This document shows positions 13,166 to 20,533 of a stretch of DNA of 24,202 bases, one piece after another (positions within the stretch are counted from its first letter, which is position 1; every line of letters begins with the position of its first letter). The position numbers were made by a program, and so were the translations under genes. A model generated the notes under the pieces. The model had not been told where the DNA came from and searched no databases. It saw nothing but the letters and a program-made list of their open reading frames with translations. Source of the stretch: Bacteroidota bacterium (lineage in GTDB: Bacteria > Bacteroidota > Bacteroidia > Bacteroidales > Dysgonomonadaceae); assembly GCA_023418255.1 (NCBI GenBank), contig JAEZZZ010000147.1, positions 1-24,202 of the forward strand, in the 5' to 3' direction.

Positions 13166-13675
13166 ATGGCAAGAAAAATTATAGCGGTAGAACTCGTTAA
13201 GTTAGAATACGCGGACGTACCAAAGGCGGGACTTCCATCATCTTGGACTGAATTAGAAAACGTCCATGAAGAAACATTCAAATATATTGAAGGTGAGCCT
13301 ACGACAGACCCTTACAAAGATGTAAAGGGCCGTACCTACTACAATGAAGTTAAAGAAGGAGATAAGCATATTATTGCCACCATTGGTAGATATGACCTTG
13401 AAACAAAAGCAAAACTGCAAGGCGGTACTTATACGGCTGCGAATGCTTCAAGTGGTGCTATATGGACTCCTCCCGATACTCCTGAGGTAATTTATAAAGC
13501 GGTTAAGGGAACTACAAAAGATAATGTAAGTATTATCTTCCCCAAAGCACAAGTGATAGCAAATGCCACCGAAAACAAAAAGGCAATTGGTCAAGGTGTG
13601 AAATTTGTGCCTGTGACTCCCGATGACCCGGATCTAAAATCAGAGATTTGGAACGATAACGAAAAAACTGCTTAA
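13166..13675 (+). CDS. major tail tube protein
   Basis: 169 residues located between the tail terminator and the chaperone genes. It begins MARKIIAVELVKLEYADVPK and has EETFKYIEGEPTTDPYKDVKGRTYY and an Asn/Thr-rich beta section, ending with FVPVTPDDPDLKSEIWND. The early E-G-E-P-T-T-x-P region and later beta strands fit tail tube subunits of Bacteroidota siphoviruses. It polymerises into the tube whose length the tape measure sets. There is no sheath gene nearby. A hairpin lies between it and the chaperone gene. Confidence 0.75.
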   Translation: MARKIIAVELVKLEYADVPKAGLPSSWTELENVHEETFKYIEGEPTTDPYKDVKGRTYYNEVKEGDKHIIATIGRYDLETKAKLQGGTYTAANASSGAIWTPPDTPEVIYKAVKGTTKDNVSIIFPKAQVIANATENKKAIGQGVKFVPVTPDDPDLKSEIWNDNEKTA

Positions 13676-13693
13676 CCTTAAATCGAAAGAAGA

Positions 13694-13717
13694 GGAAGCT
13701 TAGCGGCTTCCCTTTTT
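13694..13717 (+). terminator. hairpin with T tract after tail tube gene
   Basis: GGAAGC (13694-13699) pairs with GCTTCC (13706-13711) over six bases; CTTTTT follows. It could reduce expression of the chaperone and tape measure relative to the abundant tail tube. It ends 10 bp before the next ATG. Confidence 0.65.
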
Positions 13718-13727
13718 CTTATTTCTT

Positions 13728-14162
13728 ATGGATTCTACAGAAAAGCTTCCACATCAATTAGTTGCGGACGAGATATTGAATGTTAATTTTGAGGTTTTGA
13801 CGCTAAATAAAAAAAGTTTTACTGTTTATCCTCCTACGATAACCACATTTGCAAGAATGGTGAGTGTGATAGAAAAGGTGGAGTTTAAAAGTAGCATAGA
13901 AGCCTTAAAAACGATTTCAAACAACAATCTACGTGCTGCTGAATATCTGACGTATGCAATATTGGGAAATAGATATAAACGTTTCTATGGTAGATTCCTT
14001 TTTTGGCTGACGTACCGCAAAGTTATTAAATCGACAGCACAAGAACTAAAAGTCGCAATTGAGCAGGTTAGTAAAATAATTGGGATTGAAGATTTTTTCG
14101 TCTGTGCCGCCTTGATGTTGGCGGCGACGAAGACCATGACACAAGAGGAAACAAGACCATGA
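13728..14162 (+). CDS. tail assembly chaperone, upstream frame (gpG-like)
   Basis: 144 residues ending at TGA 14160-14162. It follows the tail tube and precedes the tape measure, the fixed position of the tail assembly chaperones. The protein is helical, with NVNFEVLTLNKKSFTVYPPT near the start and a long helix with STAQELKVAIEQVSKIIGIEDF before the end. At 14093-14099 the sequence TTTTTTC lies in the frame needed for -1 slippage and a GC hairpin follows, so part of the ribosomes may continue into the next frame. Gene length and context match lambda gpG. The zero-frame tail (VCAALMLAATKTM) is normal protein-like sequence. Confidence 0.75.
   Translation: MDSTEKLPHQLVADEILNVNFEVLTLNKKSFTVYPPTITTFARMVSVIEKVEFKSSIEALKTISNNNLRAAEYLTYAILGNRYKRFYGRFLFWLTYRKVIKSTAQELKVAIEQVSKIIGIEDFFVCAALMLAATKTMTQEETRP
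14093..14125 (+). other. -1 programmed ribosomal frameshift signal
   Basis: A slippery heptamer T-TTT-TTC (14093-14099), in register with the zero-frame codons, is followed by a 6-nt spacer (14100-14105) and a perfect 6-bp GC stem GCCGCC/GGCGGC (14106-14111 with 14120-14125; loop TTGATGTT). The -1 frame is open from 14099 to TAA 14335 and includes the next small gene, giving a predicted fusion of 124 + 78 = 202 residues. This is the layout of gpG/gpGT signals. Confidence 0.75.
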
Positions 14163-14335
14163 TAGGTCAGATAGCCACATTCATGGAGAATCTTCATTTA
14201 TCATATACAGATGTATTAACTATACCATATCGCATTCTTGTTTTAATGACTATTGACAAACTTTCAATCGATACAAGGGATGAGAAAACGGAAACACTTA
14301 GCGGTCGTGAAATGATGAAGCGAAAAACACAATAA
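14159..14335 (+). CDS. tail assembly chaperone, downstream frame (T part of GT)
   Basis: As a free ORF it has 58 residues from ATG 14159 (MIGQIATFMENLHLSYTDVL and then TIPYRILVLMTIDKLSIDTRDEK), overlapping the preceding stop as ATGA. It is in the -1 frame of the chaperone gene, and that frame is open without stops back to the slippery site at 14093, so the natural product is probably the C-terminal part of a 202-residue fusion. In lambda the equivalent T domain contacts the tape measure and the tail tube subunits. The tape measure starts 2 bp after its stop. Translation from its own ATG by coupling remains an alternative. Confidence 0.75.
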   Translation: MIGQIATFMENLHLSYTDVLTIPYRILVLMTIDKLSIDTRDEKTETLSGREMMKRKTQ

Positions 14336-14337
14336 TT

Positions 14338-17300
14338 ATGGAGTTATATTTCAAAGCCAAAGCGGACTTCGAAGAAGTTATCCGACTTAGAAACGAAATA
14401 ATCAGATTGCAAGAGGTGTTAGCTAAATCGGATAAAACCGATGTTAAACTTCACAAGAAGCTAACTAACCAGATTAATGAAACACAGACGAAATACGACA
14501 AGCTAACGGAGAAAGTTGCTAAAAACTCCTCTGCTTTGTCCAAATCTAAGCAAACTGCGGAAATTACGGCTATTGGGTTTAAGAATTTAGCCGGAGCATT
14601 GAGCTTGGTCGGCGGTTCTGCCGCGTTAATCATGCTCAATAAAAGGATAATCGAAACACGTGGCGAATTCCAACAGCTTGAAATTGCGTTTACCACACTC
14701 TTGCAATCCAAAGAAAGAGCCGACAAGTTAATGGCGCAGATGGTAGAAACTGCGGCAAAGACTCCTTTTGACTTAAAAGGTGTCGCTAATGGTGCAAGAC
14801 AGCTGATTGCTTACGGCTTTGAAGCGGAAAAGGTAAATGAAACACTGATACGGCTGGGTAATGTTGCGGCGGGATTAGGTCTCCCTCTTGAGCGCCTGAC
14901 ATATCTGTATGGTACTACGATGGTACAAGGCAGAGTGTATGCAAGAGATATGCTGCAATTTACCAACTCGGGTATCCCCCTGCTTGCAGAGATGGCAAAG
15001 ATGTATGGTAAGACCACGAAAGAGATTAACGATATGGTTTCTGCCGGGAAAATTGGATTTGCCGATGTCGAAAAAGTTATAACGAAAATGACCGACAAGG
15101 GAGGACAGTTTTACAACCTAATGCAAGAGCAGTCCAAATCGCTCACCGGGCAAATATCCAATCTTCAAGATGCTATTGATGTTGCAATGAACGAAATGGG
15201 GAAATCCACACAAGGTTTTGCTTCAAAAGCACTTGAAATAACTACAACATTGGTTGAAAACTGGGAGAAGGTGGGTAAGATGATTTTATCTCTGATTGCC
15301 ACGTACGGAACATATAAAACGGCGCTCATTGTTACTTCTGTTGCTCAAACTGGATTTAATAATCTTCAAATGATGACAGGTGTTGTTCTTGCACGTGTCA
15401 ATAAGGCATTTAAGGCATTGACCGTGACGATGAATTCAAATCCTTATGCTTTAATGGCGACGTTGGTTGTGGGCTTAGCGACAACGCTGTGGTCTTTGCG
15501 GGATAACACATCCGAGCAAGAAAAAGCTCAAAAGCGATTAAATAAAGTGCTTGATGAAGCCAAGAATCGTAAAGAAGCATTTAAAAATAAAACCGATGTA
15601 CTAATAAATACATTAAAGAGTGAGACATCTTCCATATATGACCAAATTGAAGCGTATCGAAAACTCATAAAGCTGATGCCTGAGAGACTTAAAGGTAAAT
15701 CTTTTTATGATGTAATGCGGATGTCGGCAGAAGAGTTGCAAAAGCTTTCAGGTGAAAAACAACAAGAAGATGATAAAGCCTTTAAACAAAAGCAATATGA
15801 AGCGCACTTAAAAAGAATCAAGGAGTTAGAAGATGGAATAAAAGATGCCCGAAAATCTGGTCAAATAAGCACTAATCAATTAGTTTCAGGCTATCAGAAA
15901 GAAATAGAGAAACATAAAAAAGATGCGGAAAACCTAAAGAAACAGTTGAATGAAATTCAATCTATAGAAAAAGAAGCAGCATTTCGCTCTCTTTCAAAGG
16001 ATGAACAAGTTGAGCGTTTAAAAAGTCAACGCGAGGCACTTTTAAGGCAAAAAAACTTATTGCAAGGGAATAAAAGCATTAATCCTTTCACAATAGATAA
16101 GAATACTGCCAAGAACCTATCAGACATTGACGAGCAGATAAATAAACTCAATAAAAGTATCGAGAGCTATAATACAAAATCTGCCGATAAAAATTATGCT
16201 TATTGGGAGAATATTAAGAAAACCGCAGAAGACGCACGCAAGAAGTTGGGGGAAGATAAGATTGGTTCAGATGAATGGAAAAAGCTGACAGCACAAATCA
16301 AAGAAGCCGACAAGGCGTTGAAGAAATACTCAGATACAGAAAAGACAAATACAAGCAAAAGAGATAAGGATAAGGCTTTAAGGGAAGCACAATTAAAAGC
16401 CGATGCTCAACATCGTTTAAACGAACAAAAACAACAAGCAGCTAACGATGCTAAAAAAGCCGAATTGGACATTAAGCAATCGGAAATAGATGGCATGCGT
16501 GAAGGCTTTGCTAAAAAGAATGCTCAAATTGAATTGGAGAAAAAGCGAGAGCTACAATCAATTGAAGAGAGAAAACAAGCATTGATTAAAGCCAATCGAG
16601 AAGCTGCACGAGCTGAATGGGAAGTTAGCGGAAAGAAAGGCGTATTTAATCAAACCGTTGGATTAACAAGTGAGCAGCAAGCAGAGATAGATAGCAGAAA
16701 GGATGCTGCCGCCCAAAAAGAACTACGTGATAAAGAACAGCTGTTTAATGAGCTTTTAGAGCAATACAAAGATTACGCCACAAGACGTGAAGAGATTGAA
16801 AGCAAGCTAAATAAAGACCTGAGTATTCTCAATTCTCAACGCACGGAAGACAACAAAATCCAAATTGATGCTGCCATCGCGGAAGCTAAAAGATTAGCGG
16901 AAGAACAGATTAAGTCTTTGAATTTTGAAGAATTTCAAAAAACAGACTTATGGCAAAAGATGTTTTCTGATTTGGGTAAAATGACATCATCGTCCATTCA
17001 GAAAATCCTAAACGAAGCCAAGAAAGTTGATACATCCGGCTGGAAACCTTCCGATATTAAAGCCTACCAAGAAGCATTAGATAATTTAGAAGATGCTATA
17101 AATACACGTAACCCTTTCATGGCTATTTCAAATGGATGGGCGGAAATGATGGAGGGAATTAAGAATAACGATAGAGATGCCATAGCAAAGGGTTTGAAAA
17201 AAATATCCGATGCCGTTGACCAAACAGTAGAGCATTTGAGAGCATTCTCCGACGCAGTTGGCGTTATATTTGGCAAGGATAGTGGTATAGCAGATAGCTT

Positions 17301-18513
17301 TGAAACCGCCACCGAGATAGCGGGGGCAATCGCGGGGATTGGTTCGGCAGCCGCCAAATTTGCCAGCAGTGATGTAATAGGTGGGGTAAAAGATGCTGTT
17401 AAGTCAATCGCTTCTATCTTCTCTCTTCATAAACAAGCCAAAGAAAGTGAACGCAAAGCCAAAGAAGCATTAAAAAAATGGCAGGACAATGTAATTGCAG
17501 GGAAGATGGAGTATCAAGCACTTGTGCGGGAGCGTCTCAGACTTGAACGCCAAGCAGGCGAAACGGCTCTTCAATACCAAAAACGTATAACAGAGGAACT
17601 TCTCAAACAAAAGAAACAAATAAAAGATGATTATAATACCGTTCTAAATGCCCTTAACAAAGAACAATTCATAAAAGGTAAAAAAACAGAGAAATATGGG
17701 GGTTTTTTAGGTTTTGGAAGAAAAACACGTGTTGTGGACTCTTACGGAAGCCTTTTAGGGAAGTCTTTTGATGACATTGAGCGACTCGATAAACAAGGGA
17801 AATTAACCGATAAAGCAAAAGAATTGTTTGAACAATTGCGCAAGTTGAAAGAAGAGGGAGAGAATGTCGATAAGATGTTAGACGATAACAAACAAGCATG
17901 GAAAGAATCATTAGCGGGATTATCGTTTGATGAATTGCGCAACTCCTTTAAAGACATGATGCGTGATGGTCGTATAGAAACCAAAGAGCTTGCCGACTAC
18001 ATGAAATCCGTATTCCAGAAAGCTATCATCGAAGGGTTGATGGTTAAGTATTTCGATAATGACTTACAGAAACTTGTTGATGAGATGTTGGCAGATGCGG
18101 AAGCGGGAACATACGAAAGTAAAAGAGATTACTACGAACAGCGCGCAAAGATTATTAGCGAAGGGATGAATCAGATGCTCGAACCTTTCTCCGGTCTTTT
18201 CAAAGATACGCAATCCGCCGCGTCAAAAGGTGCGTTTAGTGCCGCGAGCCAAGAATCTATTACGGAATTAAACGGACGATTTACAGATTTTCAAATGTCT
18301 AATCGTGAAATTCTCGCGGAAAACAAGCTGATGACCGCTATTCAAAACTATACATTGGAGGCTGTTAAGTTGGGGAATGACATACAAGACGAAACAAGAC
18401 TTATAAATCAAACAATCGCTAAACACATCGCCTTAATTAGTGGACACACCAAGTCGCTCCCCGCAATGGAAGAACATTTGGAGAAAATAAAAAAGAATAC
18501 GGATAAATTGTAA
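14338..18513 (+). CDS. tape measure protein
   Basis: 1391 residues, the longest gene of the window. The N-terminal tape-measure domain is visible at about residues 100-290: FQQLEIAFTTLLQSKERAD, then AAKTPFDLKGVANGARQLIAYG and YARDMLQFTNSGIPLLAEMAKMYG, ending near ISNLQDAIDVAMNEMG. Hydrophobic segments lie near residues 84-100, 311-340, 367-386 and 990-1010; the rest is charged coiled coil (about 390-960), as expected. At about 0.15 nm per residue the tail would be roughly 200 nm, a siphovirus-like length. It sets tail length and is thought to move into the host envelope at DNA entry. No peptidoglycan hydrolase motif is seen. The next gene lies in the opposite direction. Confidence 0.93.
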   Translation: MELYFKAKADFEEVIRLRNEIIRLQEVLAKSDKTDVKLHKKLTNQINETQTKYDKLTEKVAKNSSALSKSKQTAEITAIGFKNLAGALSLVGGSAALIMLNKRIIETRGEFQQLEIAFTTLLQSKERADKLMAQMVETAAKTPFDLKGVANGARQLIAYGFEAEKVNETLIRLGNVAAGLGLPLERLTYLYGTTMVQGRVYARDMLQFTNSGIPLLAEMAKMYGKTTKEINDMVSAGKIGFADVEKVITKMTDKGGQFYNLMQEQSKSLTGQISNLQDAIDVAMNEMGKSTQGFASKALEITTTLVENWEKVGKMILSLIATYGTYKTALIVTSVAQTGFNNLQMMTGVVLARVNKAFKALTVTMNSNPYALMATLVVGLATTLWSLRDNTSEQEKAQKRLNKVLDEAKNRKEAFKNKTDVLINTLKSETSSIYDQIEAYRKLIKLMPERLKGKSFYDVMRMSAEELQKLSGEKQQEDDKAFKQKQYEAHLKRIKELEDGIKDARKSGQISTNQLVSGYQKEIEKHKKDAENLKKQLNEIQSIEKEAAFRSLSKDEQVERLKSQREALLRQKNLLQGNKSINPFTIDKNTAKNLSDIDEQINKLNKSIESYNTKSADKNYAYWENIKKTAEDARKKLGEDKIGSDEWKKLTAQIKEADKALKKYSDTEKTNTSKRDKDKALREAQLKADAQHRLNEQKQQAANDAKKAELDIKQSEIDGMREGFAKKNAQIELEKKRELQSIEERKQALIKANREAARAEWEVSGKKGVFNQTVGLTSEQQAEIDSRKDAAAQKELRDKEQLFNELLEQYKDYATRREEIESKLNKDLSILNSQRTEDNKIQIDAAIAEAKRLAEEQIKSLNFEEFQKTDLWQKMFSDLGKMTSSSIQKILNEAKKVDTSGWKPSDIKAYQEALDNLEDAINTRNPFMAISNGWAEMMEGIKNNDRDAIAKGLKKISDAVDQTVEHLRAFSDAVGVIFGKDSGIADSFETATEIAGAIAGIGSAAAKFASSDVIGGVKDAVKSIASIFSLHKQAKESERKAKEALKKWQDNVIAGKMEYQALVRERLRLERQAGETALQYQKRITEELLKQKKQIKDDYNTVLNALNKEQFIKGKKTEKYGGFLGFGRKTRVVDSYGSLLGKSFDDIERLDKQGKLTDKAKELFEQLRKLKEEGENVDKMLDDNKQAWKESLAGLSFDELRNSFKDMMRDGRIETKELADYMKSVFQKAIIEGLMVKYFDNDLQKLVDEMLADAEAGTYESKRDYYEQRAKIISEGMNQMLEPFSGLFKDTQSAASKGAFSAASQESITELNGRFTDFQMSNREILAENKLMTAIQNYTLEAVKLGNDIQDETRLINQTIAKHIALISGHTKSLPAMEEHLEKIKKNTDKL

Positions 18514-18527
18514 TTATTTTGAATTAC
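18510..18527. repeat. AT-rich inverted repeat at the convergent gene ends
   Basis: GTAATT (18510-18515) and AATTAC (18522-18527) flank ATTTTG, overlapping the tape measure stop and lying just before the stop of the minus-strand lipoprotein gene. It may be a weak terminator; stability would be low. It marks the left edge of the accessory block. Confidence 0.35.
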
Positions 18528-18529
18528 TA

Positions 18530-18994
18530 TTACCAATCAACAAGACCATAGCCATAAAGGCTAACAAAAACCTTTTTTAACTCCGTAATCTTATGAGCAG
18601 GCACATCAATTATCTTATTAGAATATATGCGAGCATTCTCTGTAGCAACAGATACAAAATATTTGCCGGGTTCAATATCTAATTGAACGAAACTATATCC
18701 ATGTTCTAAGTATGTACGTTTAATTTGTTCACCATTTGTGCCTATTAAATAACCCTTAGTTATATCTGAAAAGGACTGCTCGTCTTTTACAGTAATTCCA
18801 TCAGGGATAAGAAATATATTAAAGAAGCATTTTATTTCTTTTTCTATCTTGGAGCCATCAGATAAGGTTTCAGTTTTGTATGTTTTTATTGACAATGATG
18901 TTGGGGGTTGCTCTATTACAGGGCCTTCATCCTTACTGCATCCTATAACTATAAATGAGAATAAAATAACAGTAAAAACTAAAAATTTTCTCAT
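18530..18994 (-). CDS. predicted surface lipoprotein
   Basis: 154 residues. A signal peptide with a basic start (MRKF), a hydrophobic core and the lipobox VIGC with Cys at position 19 is followed by SKDEG, an acidic segment like the Bacteroidota export signal that sends lipoproteins to the cell surface. The mature part is beta-rich (KTYKTETLSDGSKIEKEIK, YSFVQLDIEPGKYFVSVATENARI) and looks like a single small domain. It runs against the tail operon and has its own minus-strand promoter, so it would be expressed in the lysogen. Phage lipoproteins of this size commonly exclude superinfecting phages by acting in the envelope, which is a plausible role, but nothing in the sequence proves it. Confidence 0.82.
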   Translation of the reverse strand: MRKFLVFTVILFSFIVIGCSKDEGPVIEQPPTSLSIKTYKTETLSDGSKIEKEIKCFFNIFLIPDGITVKDEQSFSDITKGYLIGTNGEQIKRTYLEHGYSFVQLDIEPGKYFVSVATENARIYSNKIIDVPAHKITELKKVFVSLYGYGLVDW

Positions 18995-19024
18995 AACACT
19001 AAATTTTAATAATTAAACATTCCA

Positions 19025-19032
19025 CAAAGATA
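19025..19032 (-). promoter_or_regulatory. -7 element of the lipoprotein gene
   Basis: The complement reads TATCTTTG, matching TAnnTTTG, 31 bp before the lipoprotein ATG. The -33 position has TTCC rather than TTTG, so the call rests on the -7 box. It suggests expression independent of the late operon. Confidence 0.5.
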
Positions 19033-19067
19033 GGAAAAAAAATTATTCAACGGAAAATTATTCGCAC

Positions 19068-19367
19068 TTATTTTGCTGCGGCATCATTCTTTATTACCGT
19101 TATAAACTCTTCCAACTCTTCGATAGTGTTAAATTGTTTCATTGTTCCTTTGTAGTTTATCATGGCGATAAAGTCATCGGATGCTTTCGGGGCAAACAAC
19201 TCCACTATATCTACATCAAGCGCATCGGCGATACGCTCGAGTGTTTGAAGTTGAGGATATTTACCACGTAAGGTTTTATTAAAGCTTATATCAGATATAC
19301 CCAACCTTTCTGCCAAATCTTTTTGCGTCAATCCTTTTTCTTTTACAATTTCCTTTATTCGTAGCAT
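19068..19367 (-). CDS. XRE-family regulator (island copy B)
   Basis: 99 residues. An XRE HTH domain (LRIKEIVKEKGLTQKDLAERL, ISDISFNKTLRG, ERIADALDVDIVELFAPK) is followed by the extension FIAMINYKGTMKQFNTIEELEEFI. It is closely similar to the XRE protein at 1516-1815: both share the E-x-IADALDVDI-x-ELFAPK-x-SD segment and the total length. It lies downstream of the second XRE gene on the same strand, with 57 bp between them containing an inverted repeat (19399-19420) that may be its operator. It probably binds DNA as a dimer. The targets could be the lipoprotein promoter or the ATPase promoter, where a related repeat is found. Confidence 0.87.
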   Translation of the reverse strand: MLRIKEIVKEKGLTQKDLAERLGISDISFNKTLRGKYPQLQTLERIADALDVDIVELFAPKASDDFIAMINYKGTMKQFNTIEELEEFITVIKNDAAAK

Positions 19368-19398
19368 ATCGATAACATTTATTCATCCAAAGGCACAA

Positions 19399-19420
19399 AT
19401 TATCTAAAAGTTAAGATAAT
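19399..19420. promoter_or_regulatory. inverted repeat upstream of XRE copy B (candidate operator)
   Basis: ATTATCT (19399-19405) and AGATAAT (19414-19420) are 7-bp arms separated by 8 bp. A related repeat TTTATCT-N7-AGATAAA lies at 20465-20485 upstream of the ATPase gene. A weak minus-strand -7 box (ATAATTTG) overlaps the left arm. Confidence 0.5.
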
Positions 19421-19424
19421 GGTG

Positions 19425-19724
19425 CTAATAGTCTTGTTTGACCTTTTGTAATAGAGCTTCTAAATCTTCTGTGGATTCTATTTTATAAATAGAACCAAAA
19501 TACTCAATGAAGCCAATTATTTCGGTTTTGCTGTATGGGAATAAATCCCTTATAGATACTCCAAATACTTTTGAAATTTTTTCCAATGTTTCGTAGCTTG
19601 GATTATATTTCCCCGAGAGCATGTTGCTCATATTTGGTTGTGATATTTCGGATAGTTTAGCTAATTGTGAAATATTATAGCCTCTCTCACTCATCAACTC
19701 TTTGATTCTTTCTTGTACTGTCAT
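19425..19724 (-). CDS. XRE-family regulator (island copy A)
   Basis: 99 residues with an N-terminal XRE domain: RIKELMSERGYNISQLAKLS, ISQPNMSNMLSGKYNPSYETL, EKISKVFGVSIRDLF, then IIGFIEYFGSIYKIESTEDLEALLQKV, which aligns with the extensions of the other two XRE proteins. It is divergent from the gene at 19904, and the intergenic region is filled with AT-rich palindromes, one of which covers the start codon. Its likely -7 box is TAATTTTG on the minus strand (complement of 19750-19757), overlapped at its edge by a palindrome. Autoregulation and control of the divergent gene are therefore probable. It may form a two-gene operon with copy B. Confidence 0.88.
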   Translation of the reverse strand: MTVQERIKELMSERGYNISQLAKLSEISQPNMSNMLSGKYNPSYETLEKISKVFGVSIRDLFPYSKTEIIGFIEYFGSIYKIESTEDLEALLQKVKQDY

Positions 19725-19815
19725 TATATATAATGTTAGGATTATAGCACAAAATTACAATAATATATTATTAGTATTATATATAATACCACAAAAATAT
19801 TATATTTAATATAAT
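19722..19815. promoter_or_regulatory. operator array of four AT-rich palindromes
   Basis: Four palindromes lie between the divergent genes: CATTATATATAATG (19722-19735, perfect, covering the XRE start codon), AATAATATATTATT (19759-19772, perfect), GTATTATATATAATAC (19774-19789, perfect) and ATTATATTTAATATAAT (19799-19815, perfect apart from the central base). They share a core close to ATTATATATAAT and flank the -7 box of the XRE gene and the -33 box of the divergent gene. Binding by XRE copy A is inferred. Confidence 0.65.
19750..19757 (-). promoter_or_regulatory. -7 element of XRE copy A
   Basis: CAAAATTA on the + strand is TAATTTTG on the minus strand, matching TAnnTTTG, 26 bp before the start codon and directly beside the palindrome at 19759-19772. 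No TTTG at the expected -33 position. Confidence 0.45.
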
Positions 19816-19829
19816 TTAACTATAAATAC

Positions 19830-19860
19830 TTGTGGAGCTATAATGTTTGCAGTATATTTG
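19830..19860 (+). promoter_or_regulatory. Bacteroidota-type promoter of the gene at 19904
   Basis: TTG (19830-19832), a 20-bp spacer and TATATTTG (19853-19860). The same spacing and a similar preceding sequence (AACTATAAATA) are found at the promoter at 1929-1960. A palindrome ends 14 bp upstream of the -33 box. Confidence 0.7.
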
Positions 19861-19903
19861 TGTTGATTTTTATAAACAATTCATTATATCACTTTTAAAA
19901 TTT

Positions 19904-20230
19904 ATGATTATGAAAACAACAGAATTAAGACAAATCATGCTGCAAGCGTGGCAATTTGTAAAAAGAAATGGCTACACAATGAGTGAAGCGTTGAAAACAG
20001 CTTGGGCGAACTACAAGCTAAAAAGAGAAATGAGCGAACGCATCGTAAAATTCTACTTTCAAAAAGTAGATGGGTCTATTAGAGAGGCTTTTGGTACACT
20101 ATCACAAAACATAGTGCCTGCCACAGGCGAGAGTAACAGAAAGCGAAACGACACCGTACAAGTGTATTACGACACAGAAAAACAAGCGTGGCGGTGCTAT
20201 AAGAAAGCCAATCTATTGTCAATCGCTTAA
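19904..20230 (+). CDS. DUF2693/WYL_2-like SH3-barrel protein
   Basis: 109 residues from ATG 19904 (second ATG at 19910); an upstream TTG at 19847 is inside the promoter and is rejected. The N-terminal part has a helical segment with LRQIMLQAWQFVKRNGYTMSEALKTAWANYK, frequent in small Bacteroidota mobile-element proteins, and the C-terminal part has VKFYFQKVDGSIREAFGTL and VQVYYDTEKQAWRCYKKANLL, the pattern of DUF2693 (WYL_2) SH3-like barrels. The family may bind nucleic acids or ligands, but its role is unknown. Its leader is nearly identical to that of the gene at 2000. About 170 bp of non-coding sequence and a terminator follow. Confidence 0.75.
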   Translation: MIMKTTELRQIMLQAWQFVKRNGYTMSEALKTAWANYKLKREMSERIVKFYFQKVDGSIREAFGTLSQNIVPATGESNRKRNDTVQVYYDTEKQAWRCYKKANLLSIA

Positions 20231-20400
20231 AACAGCAAGGAATTGAAATAATTATGGGCGCGTCCGGTACTTCCAAAGCCCCGTGACTTTTAATTGAACC
20301 ATAAGAATTGAAATGATACATGATGTGGACAGAAAAGGGGCGGCTATTTCTAAACAAGCTGATAAATCCAATACTCGAAAAAGTAACCAGATAAGAAAAG

Positions 20401-20424
20401 GCGGGCACTTAGCCCGCTTTTTTT
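20401..20424 (+). terminator. rho-independent terminator after DUF2693-like gene
   Basis: GCGGGC (20401-20406) pairs with GCCCGC (20412-20417) over ACTTA, and T7 follows (20418-20424). The GC stem and T run make it a strong terminator. The 167 bp between the CDS end and this hairpin have no convincing gene. Confidence 0.85.
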
Positions 20425-20464
20425 ATTTCAAAAGTTAAAATTTTATTCATTCAATTTGCCTATA

Positions 20465-20485
20465 TTTATCTATAAATCAGATAAA
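20465..20485. promoter_or_regulatory. inverted repeat upstream of the ATPase promoter (candidate operator)
   Basis: TTTATCT and AGATAAA form 7-bp arms around a 7-bp centre. It is related to the repeat before XRE copy B (19399-19420). The 12-base AAATCAGATAAA in it occurs again at 21968-21979, inside the promoter of the distal tail gene. Confidence 0.45.
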
Positions 20486-20503
20486 AAGATAGTAAAATTG
20501 CAG

Positions 20504-20527
20504 TTTAAACATGCTTTAAAACATGTT
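20504..20527. repeat. direct and inverted repeats just before the ATPase promoter
   Basis: TTTAAACATG (20504-20513) and TTTAAAACATG (20515-20525) are direct repeats; in the same stretch AACATG/CATGTT (20508-20513, 20522-20527) are inverted. It lies 6 bp upstream of the -33 box and could be a site for an activator or repressor. Confidence 0.4.
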
Positions 20528-20533
20528 GAAAAG

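Noticed and set aside
13694..13717. Hairpin after the tail tube gene as a member of the attenuator family
   Set aside because: It has the stem, T run and closeness to the next ATG but lacks the upstream CCAAAGG mini-hairpin, so it is called a plain terminator-like hairpin.
19847..19903. TTG start that would extend the DUF2693-like gene
   Set aside because: It lies within the promoter spacer, upstream of the -7 box at 19853-19860, so it would not be transcribed.
20254..20438. Short frames after the DUF2693-like gene: 10 codons from ATG 20254 and 41 codons from ATG 20313
   Set aside because: The first is too short to judge, and the second runs through the strong terminator at 20401-20424. The stretch is better read as a 3' untranslated region; a decayed gene remains possible but is not supported.
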